Under the pieces are notes generated by a model, which did no database searches, was not told the DNA's origin, and saw only the letters and a program-made list of their open reading frames with translations. DNA of 44,834 nucleotides from Halorubrum saccharovorum DSM 1137 (lineage in GTDB: Archaea > Halobacteriota > Halobacteria > Halobacteriales > Haloferacaceae): the NCBI RefSeq assembly GCF_000337915.1, contig NZ_AOJE01000018.1, positions 1 through 44,834 of the forward strand, in the 5' to 3' direction. A program made the position numbers and the translations under genes. Below are positions 8,492-16,313 of this stretch, piece by piece. Every line of letters begins with the position of its first letter. Positions within the stretch are counted from its first letter, which is position 1.

Positions 8492-9274
8492 ATGAAGCGG
8501 GTCACCCACGACGGCCGCGACACCGCCTATCGGGTCTCCGACCGCGGCGGCGACGGGCCGACGGTGTGTTTCGTCCACGGGAGCGGCGGGAGCAAGGACG
8601 TCTGGAAGGCGCAGGCGCGCGTGGGCGATCGGTTCCCGGCCGTCGCGCTCGACCTGTCGGGCCACGGCGACAGCGACGACGTCGACGCGTCCGCCGGGCG
8701 CGAGGCGCTCGACGCGTACGCGGACGACGTGGTCTCGGTCGCCGAGGCGACGGACGCGACCGTCCTCTGCGGGAACTCGCTGGGCGGGGCCGTCGCGCTG
8801 TGGGTCGCCTTGGAGCGCGACCTCGCGCTCGACGGCCTCGTGCTCGCGGGGACGGGGGCGAAGCTCGCCGTCGCCGAGCCCCTCCGCGACGCGCTCGCGA
8901 ACGACTTCGACCGAGCGATAGAGCTGCTCCACGAGCCCGACCGGCTGTTCCACGACGCGCCGCCGGAGTACGTCGAGCTGTCGCGCGCCGGGATGCGCGA
9001 CTGCGGGCGCGCCGTCACCGAACGCGACTTCCGCACCTGCCACGCCTTCGACGTCCGCGACCGGCTCGAGGAGATCGCGGTCCCGTCGCTCGCGGTCGTC
9101 GGCGAACACGACGCGCTCACGCCCGTCGAGTACCACGACTACCTCGCGGACCGGATCGACAGCTGCGAGCGCGCGGTGGTCGAGGACGCCGCCCACCTCG
9201 CGATGCTCGAACAGCCGGCGGCGTTCAACGCGGCGCTCGCGGCGTTCTGCTCGCGGCTTTCCGCGGAGTCGTAG
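8492..9274 (+). CDS. Alpha/beta-hydrolase fold protein
   Basis: 260-aa cytosolic hydrolase of unknown substrate. It has the oxyanion segment FVHGSGGSKDVW, the nucleophile elbow GNSLGG (GxSxG), an acid segment GEHDALTP and a C-terminal His segment EDAAHLAML. This is a complete Ser-Asp-His triad in canonical order with a cap region in between. The start is the ATG at 8492: a TTTATC element at 8463-8468 lies about 27 bp upstream, and the frame further upstream is Arg/Pro-rich. It stands alone and shows no functional link to neighbours. Confidence 0.88.
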   Translation: MKRVTHDGRDTAYRVSDRGGDGPTVCFVHGSGGSKDVWKAQARVGDRFPAVALDLSGHGDSDDVDASAGREALDAYADDVVSVAEATDATVLCGNSLGGAVALWVALERDLALDGLVLAGTGAKLAVAEPLRDALANDFDRAIELLHEPDRLFHDAPPEYVELSRAGMRDCGRAVTERDFRTCHAFDVRDRLEEIAVPSLAVVGEHDALTPVEYHDYLADRIDSCERAVVEDAAHLAMLEQPAAFNAALAAFCSRLSAES

Positions 9275-9560
9275 CGGCGGCTGGCCGTCTTCTCACGCGG
9301 ATACTAAAAGGATGCGGCGAGCGAAGCGGTCGTCCAGACCGCGTTCCCGTCCGGAGACGCGGCCTGTGCCTGGAAGCCGTCTGGACAGAACTCGAAGCGA
9401 TACCTCCCGGTCGTCGTCGGCCGTCGGTTTCGGTCTTCGATACGTTTCTCACTCACCTCGTGATACATGATAACACACAACACTACTTAAATCGTTCGAC
9501 GCCCCTCGTCTCTGCCGATCGCCGGTATCCTTTTTAAACGACGGTCTCGATCGGAGCCCA
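9275..9560. other. 286-bp intergenic region with inverted repeats and two TATA elements
   Basis: Contains GCGGTC-GTCCA-GACCGC (9326-9342). It also has a perfect 8-bp inverted repeat GTCCAGAC (9332-9339) / GTCTGGAC (9379-9386) that could form an alternative larger stem. An AT-rich stretch at about 9460-9495 includes ACTTAAATC, and CTTTTTAAAC at about 9530-9539 is the likely promoter of the next gene. No open frame has haloarchaeal composition. Confidence 0.4.
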
Positions 9561-10334
9561 ATGGACGGCTCCGGCTCCGACCGCGGCTCCGATCGCTCCG
9601 GCTCGCAGGAGGGTTCCGGCTCCCGGGGGAGTTCCGACTCGCAGGGAGAGTCCGGCTCTCGGGAGGGTGACACCGCGTCCGACGCCTCGCGGGAGCCCGG
9701 CGCCTCGATACACGGCCCCGCGGACCCGGACATCAACGACCTGCTCGCGAAGCTCGACGCCCTGAGCGACACTGTCGACGAGGGGCACGAGCGCGAGAAG
9801 GTTCGGCAGACCATCTCGCTCGTGGAGCGCATGCCCGGTAGCGCCGCCTTCACGACGCGGATCACCAAGTACACCTCCCGCGACATGGCCGAGGCGTTCG
9901 TCGGGTCGGTCCTCTTCTCGCTCCCCCTGCTCGTGGAGGGCGGCGTCTTCGAGATCGCCGCCTGGTTCGCCGCGGCGACCGTCGGGGGCGTCCCCGTCTT
10001 CCTGCTCGCGCACGTGGCGTTCGTCCTCGTCATGACCGCCGGACTGCTCTACTTCGCCGACTTCCGCCAGATCGAGATCAGGCACCCGATCTTCGGTCTG
10101 ATCCCGCGGCGGTACGCCGGGGTGTTGCTCGTCTCTCTTTTCACCTCGACGCTCATGCTGCTCCTGTGGGGTCGGCTCCACGAGGGGGACCCGACCGGGG
10201 CCGAGCGGGGCGCTCGCGTGCTCGTCGTGTGGGCCGCCGCGGCGTTCGGCGCCGGGCTCGGAGACATCGTCCCGGGCGAGTCGCAGGGGGAAGACATCGG
10301 CGAGATCGACCTCGACTTCGACCGGAACGGCTGA
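9561..10334 (+). CDS. DUF2391-like multi-pass membrane protein
   Basis: 257 aa. The N-terminal 55 residues are Ser/Gly/Asp/Glu-rich and probably disordered. A short helical stretch follows (about 57-95), then about five membrane helices (from AFVGSVLFSLPLL through VWAAAAFGAGLGDIV). The YTSRDMAEAFVGS entry into the first helix resembles the family I recall as DUF2391; I am only moderately sure of that name. No transport or catalytic signature is visible. The start at 9561 is supported by a TTTTTAAAC element about 27 bp upstream. A T5 run and the Hsp20 gene follow. Confidence 0.7.
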   Translation: MDGSGSDRGSDRSGSQEGSGSRGSSDSQGESGSREGDTASDASREPGASIHGPADPDINDLLAKLDALSDTVDEGHEREKVRQTISLVERMPGSAAFTTRITKYTSRDMAEAFVGSVLFSLPLLVEGGVFEIAAWFAAATVGGVPVFLLAHVAFVLVMTAGLLYFADFRQIEIRHPIFGLIPRRYAGVLLVSLFTSTLMLLLWGRLHEGDPTGAERGARVLVVWAAAAFGAGLGDIVPGESQGEDIGEIDLDFDRNG

Positions 10335-10370
10335 TCTCGGCCGAGCGGGACCGTCCCCCCTTTCCACACC

Positions 10371-10375
10371 TTTTT
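10371..10375 (+). terminator. T5 run between the membrane protein and Hsp20 genes
   Basis: CCTTTTTCG lies 37 bases after the stop codon in GC-rich DNA, a plausible weak oligo-T terminator. It is also about 27 bp upstream of the Hsp20 start, so it could instead be part of that gene's promoter. Confidence 0.3.
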
Positions 10376-10400
10376 CGCCGCGGCGACCGTACCCGTGTGC

Positions 10401-10799
10401 ATGTCAGCGTTACGCGACGCGCTCCGGGACCTCCCGGACGCGGTGTTTGCGGACCTGCTCGAATCCGACGAGGGGTACGTGCTCGTCGTCGACCTTCCGG
10501 GCGCGGCCGCCGAGACCACCGAGGTGCTCGCGGAGGACGGCCGGATCGTCATCGAGGGGCGCCGCGAGAAGGAGGCCCCCGAGGGGTTCCGCTACGTGCG
10601 CGAGGACCGGCCCCTGTTCCTCGACGCTGAGCTCCCCCTCCCCGCAGACGCGGACGGCAGCGGCGCCGACGCCGAGATGGACCGCGGGGTGCTCGAAGTG
10701 ACGATCCCCAAGCGGACCGGCGACACCTCCCGCAACATCCCGGTCGACGAGGCCGGTAATGAAGGGACCGACAACGGCGGCTCCGAGGCCGACGCCTGA
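10401..10799 (+). CDS. Hsp20/alpha-crystallin family small heat-shock protein
   Basis: ATP-independent holdase that binds unfolding proteins. 132 aa from the ATG at 10401; a GTG two codons earlier is less likely. The alpha-crystallin domain covers about 22-108: YVLVVDLPGA, RIVIEGRREKE, the FRYVREDRPLFLDAELPLP core and GVLEVTIPK. The C-terminal extension has NIPV (about 113-116), matching the IxI/V motif that docks onto a neighbouring subunit. The N-terminal arm is short. It ends 3 bp before the UbiB-like kinase gene, so the two probably share a transcript. That pairing is unusual and suggests a membrane or quinone stress link, which is inference. Confidence 0.88.
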   Translation: MSALRDALRDLPDAVFADLLESDEGYVLVVDLPGAAAETTEVLAEDGRIVIEGRREKEAPEGFRYVREDRPLFLDAELPLPADADGSGADAEMDRGVLEVTIPKRTGDTSRNIPVDEAGNEGTDNGGSEADA

Positions 10800-10802
10800 C
10801 GG

Positions 10803-12476
10803 GTGGTTACGCTGGTTAACCTCCGCGCGTACTGGCGGTTTTTCGTGGTCATGCGGCAGTTCTCGCCGCTGATCGTCGCCTACTGGCGGGACCGGAAGCG
10901 GTACTTCCTGTTCGGCGGAGGCCGCGAGGTCGACGCCGAGACTCAGCGCGAGCGCGCCGCCGTCCTCCTCGACATCCTGCTGACGCTCGGCCCCACGTTC
11001 ATCAAGCTCGGACAGATCCTCTCGACGCGGCCGGACATCCTCCCGCCGGCGTACATCGAGGTGTTGGAGGGGCTCCAAGACGACGTGCCGCCGGCCCCGT
11101 GGGAGGAGTCGAAGACCGTCCTCGAAGACGAACTCGGGGCGGTCGACGAGACGTTCGACGACTTCGACCGGGAGCCGATAAGCGGCGCGAGCCTCGGGCA
11201 GGTGTACACCGCCCGCTACGAGGGGACGGACGTGGCGGTGAAGGTCCGGCGTCCGAACATCGAGTCGCTCGTCGAGGCCGACCTCCGAACGATCCGGTGG
11301 TCGATCCCGCTGATCAAGAAGTTCATCGGCAGCGGGCGGGCGTTCTCCCTGGAGAACCTCGCCGACGAGTTCTCGAAGACGATCCGCGAGGAGATGGACT
11401 ACAAGCGCGAGCGCGAGATGCTCGAGGAGATCCGCGACAACTTCGCGGACGAGGACCGGATCCGGATCCCGACCGCCTTCGAGGCGGTCTCCGGGCCCCG
11501 CGTGCTCACGATGGAGTACATCCCCGGTACCAAGATCAGCGACGTCGGCGCCCTCGACGACGCCGGGATCGACCGGAACGCCATCGCCGAGACGCTCCAG
11601 GAGGTGTATCTCCAGATGATCATCGAGGACGGGGTGTTCCACGCCGACCCCCACCCGGGGAACCTCGCGGTCGACGACGACGGGCGGGTGATCTTCTACG
11701 ACTTCGGGATGGCGGGGCGAGTGGACCCGTTCGTCCAGGAGAAGATCGTCGACTTCTACGTCGCGGTCGCCCGGCAGGACATCGACGGCATCCTCGACAC
11801 GCTGATCGCGATGGGCACCCTCTCGCCGGAGGCCGACCGGGAGGTGATGGGGAACGTGATGGAGCTGGCCATCGCCGACGCCAGCGGCGAGGACATCGAG
11901 CAGTACCAGGTGAACCAGATCATCGAACAGGTGGAGTCGACCATCTACGAGTTCCCCCTCCGGCTCCCGCCGAACCTCGCGCTCGTCCTCCGCGTCGCCA
12001 CCGTCGTCGAGGGGGTCTGCGTCACCCTCGACCCCGAGTTCGACTTCATCTCGACCGCGACGGAGTACCTCAAGGAGGAGGGGTACTACGAGCAGACCGC
12101 CCGCAACCTCGCCGAGGACGCCGGACAGCAGGCCCAGAAGACGGCGGAGGCGCTGTTCACGGTCCCGCCGAAGGCCGACGACTTCCTCGAACGAGCGAAC
12201 CGCGGCGACCTCCACGTCGACGTCACGATCGACGACGGCTCGAACGTCCTCGACAAGCTCGCGATGCGGATCGCCTACTCGGTGCTGCTCGCCGTGGGCG
12301 TGCTCTCCGCGACGATCCTCTACTCGTTCGCCCAGTCGTGGCGGCTCGCGGCGGTCGTGCTCCTGCTCGCCGCTCCCCTCGCCGTGGCGCTCTACCGCTC
12401 GTTCCGGAAGAAGCGCGGTATCCGCGCGAAACCCCAGTTCACGAGACAGGGGATGAAGAAGCGGCGCGAGGACTAG
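10803..12476 (+). CDS. UbiB/ABC1/ADCK-family atypical kinase
   Basis: 557-aa membrane-anchored member of the ABC1/UbiB atypical kinase family, which supports isoprenoid quinone synthesis or lipid homeostasis in bacteria and eukaryotes. The diagnostic KxGQ motif is FIKLGQ (K68). SGASLGQVY replaces the Gly-rich loop, AVKVRRP carries the ATP-binding Lys, HADPHPGNL (H280, D282) is the catalytic loop and FYDFGMAG (D300) the metal-binding Asp. Two C-terminal helices (about 485-505 and 510-530) match the family's membrane anchor. The GTG start at 10803 is used because family homology (YWRFFVVMRQFSPL) begins immediately after it; the first ATG at 10851 would delete this. It lies 3 bp downstream of Hsp20. 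Haloarchaea make menaquinone, so that is the likely pathway. Confidence 0.92.
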   Translation: MVTLVNLRAYWRFFVVMRQFSPLIVAYWRDRKRYFLFGGGREVDAETQRERAAVLLDILLTLGPTFIKLGQILSTRPDILPPAYIEVLEGLQDDVPPAPWEESKTVLEDELGAVDETFDDFDREPISGASLGQVYTARYEGTDVAVKVRRPNIESLVEADLRTIRWSIPLIKKFIGSGRAFSLENLADEFSKTIREEMDYKREREMLEEIRDNFADEDRIRIPTAFEAVSGPRVLTMEYIPGTKISDVGALDDAGIDRNAIAETLQEVYLQMIIEDGVFHADPHPGNLAVDDDGRVIFYDFGMAGRVDPFVQEKIVDFYVAVARQDIDGILDTLIAMGTLSPEADREVMGNVMELAIADASGEDIEQYQVNQIIEQVESTIYEFPLRLPPNLALVLRVATVVEGVCVTLDPEFDFISTATEYLKEEGYYEQTARNLAEDAGQQAQKTAEALFTVPPKADDFLERANRGDLHVDVTIDDGSNVLDKLAMRIAYSVLLAVGVLSATILYSFAQSWRLAAVVLLLAAPLAVALYRSFRKKRGIRAKPQFTRQGMKKRRED

Positions 12477-12519
12477 CGCCGGTCACGCCGGGGCCCGTCG
12501 GGACTGTTGTCCGCCGAGC

Positions 12520-13671
12520 TCACGCCGAGACGACCTCGACCGGAACGAGGAGGAAACAGAGCGCGCCGACCGCGAACGTTCCGATTCCAACGGCGATCCG
12601 AGGCCAGCCGAGCCGCTCCTCGTCGGCGGGATTCGCGGGACCGTTGAACGCGATCACGAGCGAGAACACGCCCCAGAACGCCCACAGCCCCACCGACTGG
12701 TCGAGCCCGAATCCGCGCCAGAAGTAGAGGTACGCGGCGATCGAGAAGAGGACGCCGGGGACCAGCGCCGCGACCGTCTCCTGTCGCGGGCCGATCATCG
12801 ACCGGACCATGTGGCCCCCGTCGAGCTGGCCGACCGGCAGGAGGTTGAGCAGGGTGAAGAACATCCCGACCCAGCCGCCGATCACCACCGGGTGCGCGGA
12901 GAGGGTCGGGTCCTCGTACGCCGTCGGCTGACCGAGGAGATCGGCGATGATACCCAGGAGCGGCGGGTTGTTGAACCGGATCATCGTCCCCGACGCGTTC
13001 GCGATCTCGGCCGGAACCCGGATCGGGTCCAGCGAGAGCCCGATCGCGGTGACGACGACGGTCGCGACCAACCCCGCGATCGGGCCGGCGACCCCGATGT
13101 CGAACAGGGCCCTCCGCGAGGGCATCCGGCCCCGCATCCGGATGATCGCTCCGAGGGTTCCGAAGGGGAAGACGAACGGGATGACGTACGGCAGCGAGAC
13201 GTCGACGCCGTGGTACCGCCCGGCGACGTAGTGCCCGAGCTCGTGAGTCATCAGGACGCCGAGCACCGCGGCCGTGAACGGCCACGCCCGCAGCATGACC
13301 AGCGGGTTCGCGGCGATCTCCTCCCACCCGATGTAGTACCATCCGTACGCGCCCACGAACAGCGTCGACAGAATCGTCGCCGCGAACATGGCGACGTTGA
13401 CCCACGGGATCCCGTCCCGCCCGTGGTTGAACGGCGTCGCGACGACGACGTGGCCGCCCTCGACCGTCTCCAAGTCGACGTCGTACCCGGCGTCGCGGAA
13501 CTGCGGGACCAGCTTCCGCAACAGCGTACGTTCCGGGATGTACGACTCCCCGACGTACCGAACGCGGCCGTCCTCCCGGCGGACCTCGTCGATCCGGAAG
13601 AACGTCCGGAGCGGCTCCGGACGCGGAACGTCGGACGCCGCCGACGGCTCCCCGTCCTCGTGTTCTGGCAT
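12520..13671 (-). CDS. Site-2-protease-family intramembrane metalloprotease
   Basis: 383-aa multi-pass membrane protein of the M50/S2P family. Zinc ligands H143 and H147 and catalytic E144 are in THELGHY. The second-site motif is NLLPVGQLDGGH, whose Asp provides the third ligand. A soluble N-terminal domain of about 110 residues precedes the first helix. S2P enzymes cleave membrane-tethered regulators or signal-peptide remnants. The start at 13671 is set by a minus-strand TATA element (13693-13702) about 27 bp upstream; the frame is open 46 codons further but is not conserved in composition. It converges on the UbiB-like gene. Confidence 0.93.
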   Translation of the reverse strand: MPEHEDGEPSAASDVPRPEPLRTFFRIDEVRREDGRVRYVGESYIPERTLLRKLVPQFRDAGYDVDLETVEGGHVVVATPFNHGRDGIPWVNVAMFAATILSTLFVGAYGWYYIGWEEIAANPLVMLRAWPFTAAVLGVLMTHELGHYVAGRYHGVDVSLPYVIPFVFPFGTLGAIIRMRGRMPSRRALFDIGVAGPIAGLVATVVVTAIGLSLDPIRVPAEIANASGTMIRFNNPPLLGIIADLLGQPTAYEDPTLSAHPVVIGGWVGMFFTLLNLLPVGQLDGGHMVRSMIGPRQETVAALVPGVLFSIAAYLYFWRGFGLDQSVGLWAFWGVFSLVIAFNGPANPADEERLGWPRIAVGIGTFAVGALCFLLVPVEVVSA

Positions 13672-13852
13672 CGTCGGTCGTAACTGGTCGGCGAGTATAA
13701 ACCCCGCGTCGGGCGAGGCGTCCGCCCCGATCGCTTCGCCGGCGGCGAAACGTGCGCCGATCGGCGGGACGGCGATCAGTGGCGGTTCAGAAGGACGAAG
13801 ACCGGTCACCAGCGGAGAGGAGGGGACCGGGGGATCGGCGTCGGCGTCTGTC

Positions 13853-13926
13853 AGCGTGGTTGTGGAGACCTGCCAGCGTGGTTGTGGAGGCCTGTCAGCG
13901 TGGTTGTGGAGGCCTGTCAGCGTGGT
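13853..13926. repeat. 22-bp tandem repeat, 3.4 copies
   Basis: Unit AGCGTGGTTGTGGAGGCCTGTC at 13853-13874 (two changes), 13875-13896 and 13897-13918, then a partial AGCGTGGT at 13919-13926. It lies in the roughly 300-bp gap (13672-13978) between the S2P promoter and the next minus-strand gene. Apart from this repeat and the S2P TATA box I see nothing in that gap. The units are contiguous with no spacers, so it is not CRISPR. Confidence 0.9.
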
Positions 13927-13978
13927 GTGATGCGGGGACGCGCGCGAGCGCGCTGTTCGACGGTGACGCTTCCGGAGA

Positions 13979-14239
13979 TCAGGCGGGCTCGACGCGCCAG
14001 GTCGTCGCGCCCGTGTACGACCACTTCTCGACGGTGAGCTCCGTGGCGGAGTCGCGGAGCTTCACCATCAGGGCGCCGATCTCCTTCGGCGAGAGCTCGA
14101 CGTCCTCGGAGATGAACTTCCCCTTGAAGTACATCTCGCCGTCCTCCGCGCGGTCGAGCAGGTACCGCTTCAGCCGCTCTTCCTTGCTGAGGTCGTCGGT
14201 CGTTGTCGCGGTCGTGGAGGGGTTCGCAGTCGCGCTCAT
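13979..14239 (-). CDS. Small DUF7123-like haloarchaeal protein
   Basis: 86 aa. After a Thr-rich N-terminus comes an all-helical stretch (LSKEERLKRYLLDRAEDG), then MYFKGKFISEDVELSPKEIGALMVKLRD. The pattern of short helices ending in a basic/hydrophobic helix resembles a winged-helix fold, and the C-terminal WSYTGATTWRVEPA could be the wing. I recall it as DUF7123, but this is memory and not a search. A DNA-binding role is inference. The start is supported by a TATA element at 14270-14277. No partner gene is evident. Confidence 0.78.
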   Translation of the reverse strand: MSATANPSTTATTTDDLSKEERLKRYLLDRAEDGEMYFKGKFISEDVELSPKEIGALMVKLRDSATELTVEKWSYTGATTWRVEPA

Positions 14240-14335
14240 GATACACTCACCGCTTGTCCCCGGAGGGTGTTATAAAGACACGACCGTTGGGGGGCGTTCA
14301 GCGGCTTTCATGGCGTTTCAGGCCACGCGGGAGCG

Positions 14336-14434
14336 GTGAAAGGTGTCAGACAGACCATTCACAAACGTTCGAGATCGCGTTAGACGTTTTATAGACTCCT
14401 GAGAACAGTTCGATTTGGATCGATCCGAGTCTAT
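14336..14434. other. Orphan intergenic region with two inverted repeats
   Basis: The gap 14240-14566 has no convincing gene. It contains an imperfect palindrome at 14336-14362 (GTGAAAGGT...ACCATTCAC around TGTC-A-GACA). A TTTTATAG element lies at 14387-14394. A perfect 8-bp inverted repeat ATAGACTC (14391-14398) / GAGTCTAT (14427-14434) has a 28-nt spacer. It could be a small RNA with its own promoter, or regulator sites for the neighbouring gene. Confidence 0.35.
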
Positions 14435-14566
14435 CAGGTTCGGGTCAGTCGGTGCGCGATCCCGGCATCAACCGGCAAAAACAGCCGACAAAGTGCGCGG
14501 AGTCCTCGTCCGCGCGGTCGACGCCCGCCTTCCGAGCGCCCGCGTCGCCATCGCACCGCCAGCGCG

Positions 14567-15445
14567 TTACTCCCGCTGGTGGACCCAGAACTCCTCGGCC
14601 TCCGTGGCCTCCTTTTTGAATATCGGCACCTCGTCTTTCAGCCGGTCGATCCCGTCTTCGACGGTTCGGAACGCCTCCCGACGGTGGCCCGCGAGGACGA
14701 CGACGAACACGATGTCCTCGCCCGCCTCGATCACCCCCGTCCGGTGATGCATCCGGACCTCGAACACGCCGTCGCGCTCGGCCAGCTCGGCCGCGATGGC
14801 GTCCATTCGTTCGGCGGCGACCCCCTCGTACTTCTCGAACGCGAGGTGGGTCGTCCGGTCGTCGTCGGGGGCGTCTCGCGCGCGGACGCGTCCGGTGAAC
14901 GTCGCGATCGCGCCGGCTCGGTCCGCGTCCGCGGACGCCTTCACCCGGCGTACGAGCATCTCCCGAGTGATCCACGGCTCCGCGTCGGCCAGGTCAGCGA
15001 CGACTCGGTCGAGGTCGATCCCGTCGGGCGCGTCGGCGGCAGCGACGACCGACCCGGGGACGTCCGCCGGCTCCGCGTCCGCGCCGAGCAGGACCGTCGG
15101 GACGCGCAGACGGGATTCCCCGACCGCGACGAGGTAGTCGTGATCGGGCGCGAGCCCGTCGAGGAGGTCGTCGAGCCCGTCCACGCGGCCGCGACCCGTC
15201 CACGAGCCGTCGGCGTCGACCGCGATCGCCGTGTCGGCGGCCGCTTCGGTCGCCGGTCCCCCCTCGTCGTCGGGGCCGTCCCGTCGCACCGCGATGCCGC
15301 CGTCGGTCGCCTCGGGATCGGCGGACCGGCGGGCGCGCTCACTTTCGCCTGCGCAGTCGACGATCGCCACCCGCCCGTCGAGCCGGTTCGCGATCGGCCC
15401 CGCGAGGTCGGTCGCTCTCGGGCCGACGATCGATATCGGTTGCAT
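14567..15445 (-). CDS. moaE: MobB-like/MoaE fusion, molybdopterin synthase large subunit
   Basis: 292 aa. The C-terminal 140 residues are MoaE, which with MoaD converts precursor Z to molybdopterin. Visible are HHRTGVIEAGEDIVFVVVL, the AGHRREAF segment, and K270/K277 (RLKDEVPIFKKE), spaced 7 apart like the E. coli catalytic pair K119/K126. The N-terminal 150 residues look like a MobB remnant: ISIVGPRATDLAGPIANRL sits where the P-loop should be but has no GxxxxGK(S/T), and the DHDYLVAVGES element survives. Nucleotide binding by this half is therefore doubtful. Haloarchaeal MoaE proteins with an N-terminal extension are known to me. No other moa gene is in the window. Confidence 0.88.
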   Translation of the reverse strand: MQPISIVGPRATDLAGPIANRLDGRVAIVDCAGESERARRSADPEATDGGIAVRRDGPDDEGGPATEAAADTAIAVDADGSWTGRGRVDGLDDLLDGLAPDHDYLVAVGESRLRVPTVLLGADAEPADVPGSVVAAADAPDGIDLDRVVADLADAEPWITREMLVRRVKASADADRAGAIATFTGRVRARDAPDDDRTTHLAFEKYEGVAAERMDAIAAELAERDGVFEVRMHHRTGVIEAGEDIVFVVVLAGHRREAFRTVEDGIDRLKDEVPIFKKEATEAEEFWVHQRE

Positions 15446-15587
15446 ACCCCAACGCGGGCTGCGAACGGCTTAGGCGTTTCCCGGGCGGAGGGGCAAACCC
15501 GCGTTCGTGCCGGCGCCCCCGCTGTCTCCGCCATCCGCCAGTCCCGCTTGATAATCCTTAAGACCGCGACAGGGGTATTCGGCCGTA

Positions 15588-16313
15588 ATGAGAGTCGTCG
15601 TTTCTATCGGCGGGAGCGTGCTCGCGCCCGATCTGGACCCCGACCGGGTGGCCGCGTACGCCGAGGCGATCGAGCGGCTGGTGGCGGACGGCTGCGAGGT
15701 CGGCGTCGTCGTCGGCGGCGGCGGCGTCGCGCGCGAATACATCGAGACGGCGCGGGGTTTGGGCGCGAACGAGGTCGAACTCGACCAGCTCGGTATCGGG
15801 ACGACCCGGCTCAACGCCCGCCTGCTCATCGCCGCGCTCGACGGTAGCGCGAACCTCTCGCCGGCGACGGGGTACGACGAGGCGGCCGCCGCCCTCCGCC
15901 GCGGGGAGGTAGCGGTGATGGGCGGTGTGACCCCCGGCCAGACGACCGACGCGGTCGCCGCCGCCTTCGCGGAGTCGATCGACGCCGACCTGCTGGTGTA
16001 CGCCACGAGCGCCGACGGCGTGTACGACGCAGACCCCAACGTCGACGAGAACGCGACGCAGTTCGGGTCGATGTCGCCGGCGGAGCTCGTCGATATCGTG
16101 CTCCCGATGAGCCGGAACGCGGGGGCGTCCGCCCCCGTCGATCTGCTCGCGGCCAAACTGATCGACCGCGCGAGCATTCGTTCGATCGTCCTCGACGGCA
16201 CCGACCCGAGCGCGGTCGTCGACGCCGTGCTCCGCGGCGAGCACACCGGCACCGACGTGGTTCCGACCGGAAGCGACGAGCCGACCTACTGGACGGGGGC
16301 GAGCGACGCGTGA
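15588..16313 (+). CDS. pyrH: Uridylate (UMP) kinase, archaeal type
   Basis: Phosphorylates UMP to UDP in pyrimidine biosynthesis; amino-acid-kinase fold, cytosolic. 241 aa: N-terminal VVSIGGSVLAP phosphate loop, VVVGGGGVAREYI, the UMP-binding region LDQLGIGTTRLNARLL, GGVTPGQTTDAVAA, and the ATP-side YATSADGVYDADP. This pattern fits the archaeal UMPK subgroup rather than glutamate kinase. A CCTTAAG element (15556-15562) about 27 bp upstream fits a leaderless start. Its stop overlaps the GTG start of lysS by 4 nt, so the two are co-transcribed. Confidence 0.94.
   Translation: MRVVVSIGGSVLAPDLDPDRVAAYAEAIERLVADGCEVGVVVGGGGVAREYIETARGLGANEVELDQLGIGTTRLNARLLIAALDGSANLSPATGYDEAAAALRRGEVAVMGGVTPGQTTDAVAAAFAESIDADLLVYATSADGVYDADPNVDENATQFGSMSPAELVDIVLPMSRNAGASAPVDLLAAKLIDRASIRSIVLDGTDPSAVVDAVLRGEHTGTDVVPTGSDEPTYWTGASDA

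Noticed and set aside
13853-13926. CRISPR array
   Set aside because: The 22-bp copies are directly contiguous with no spacers and no cas gene is nearby; the same applies to the 25-bp repeat at 37856-37955.
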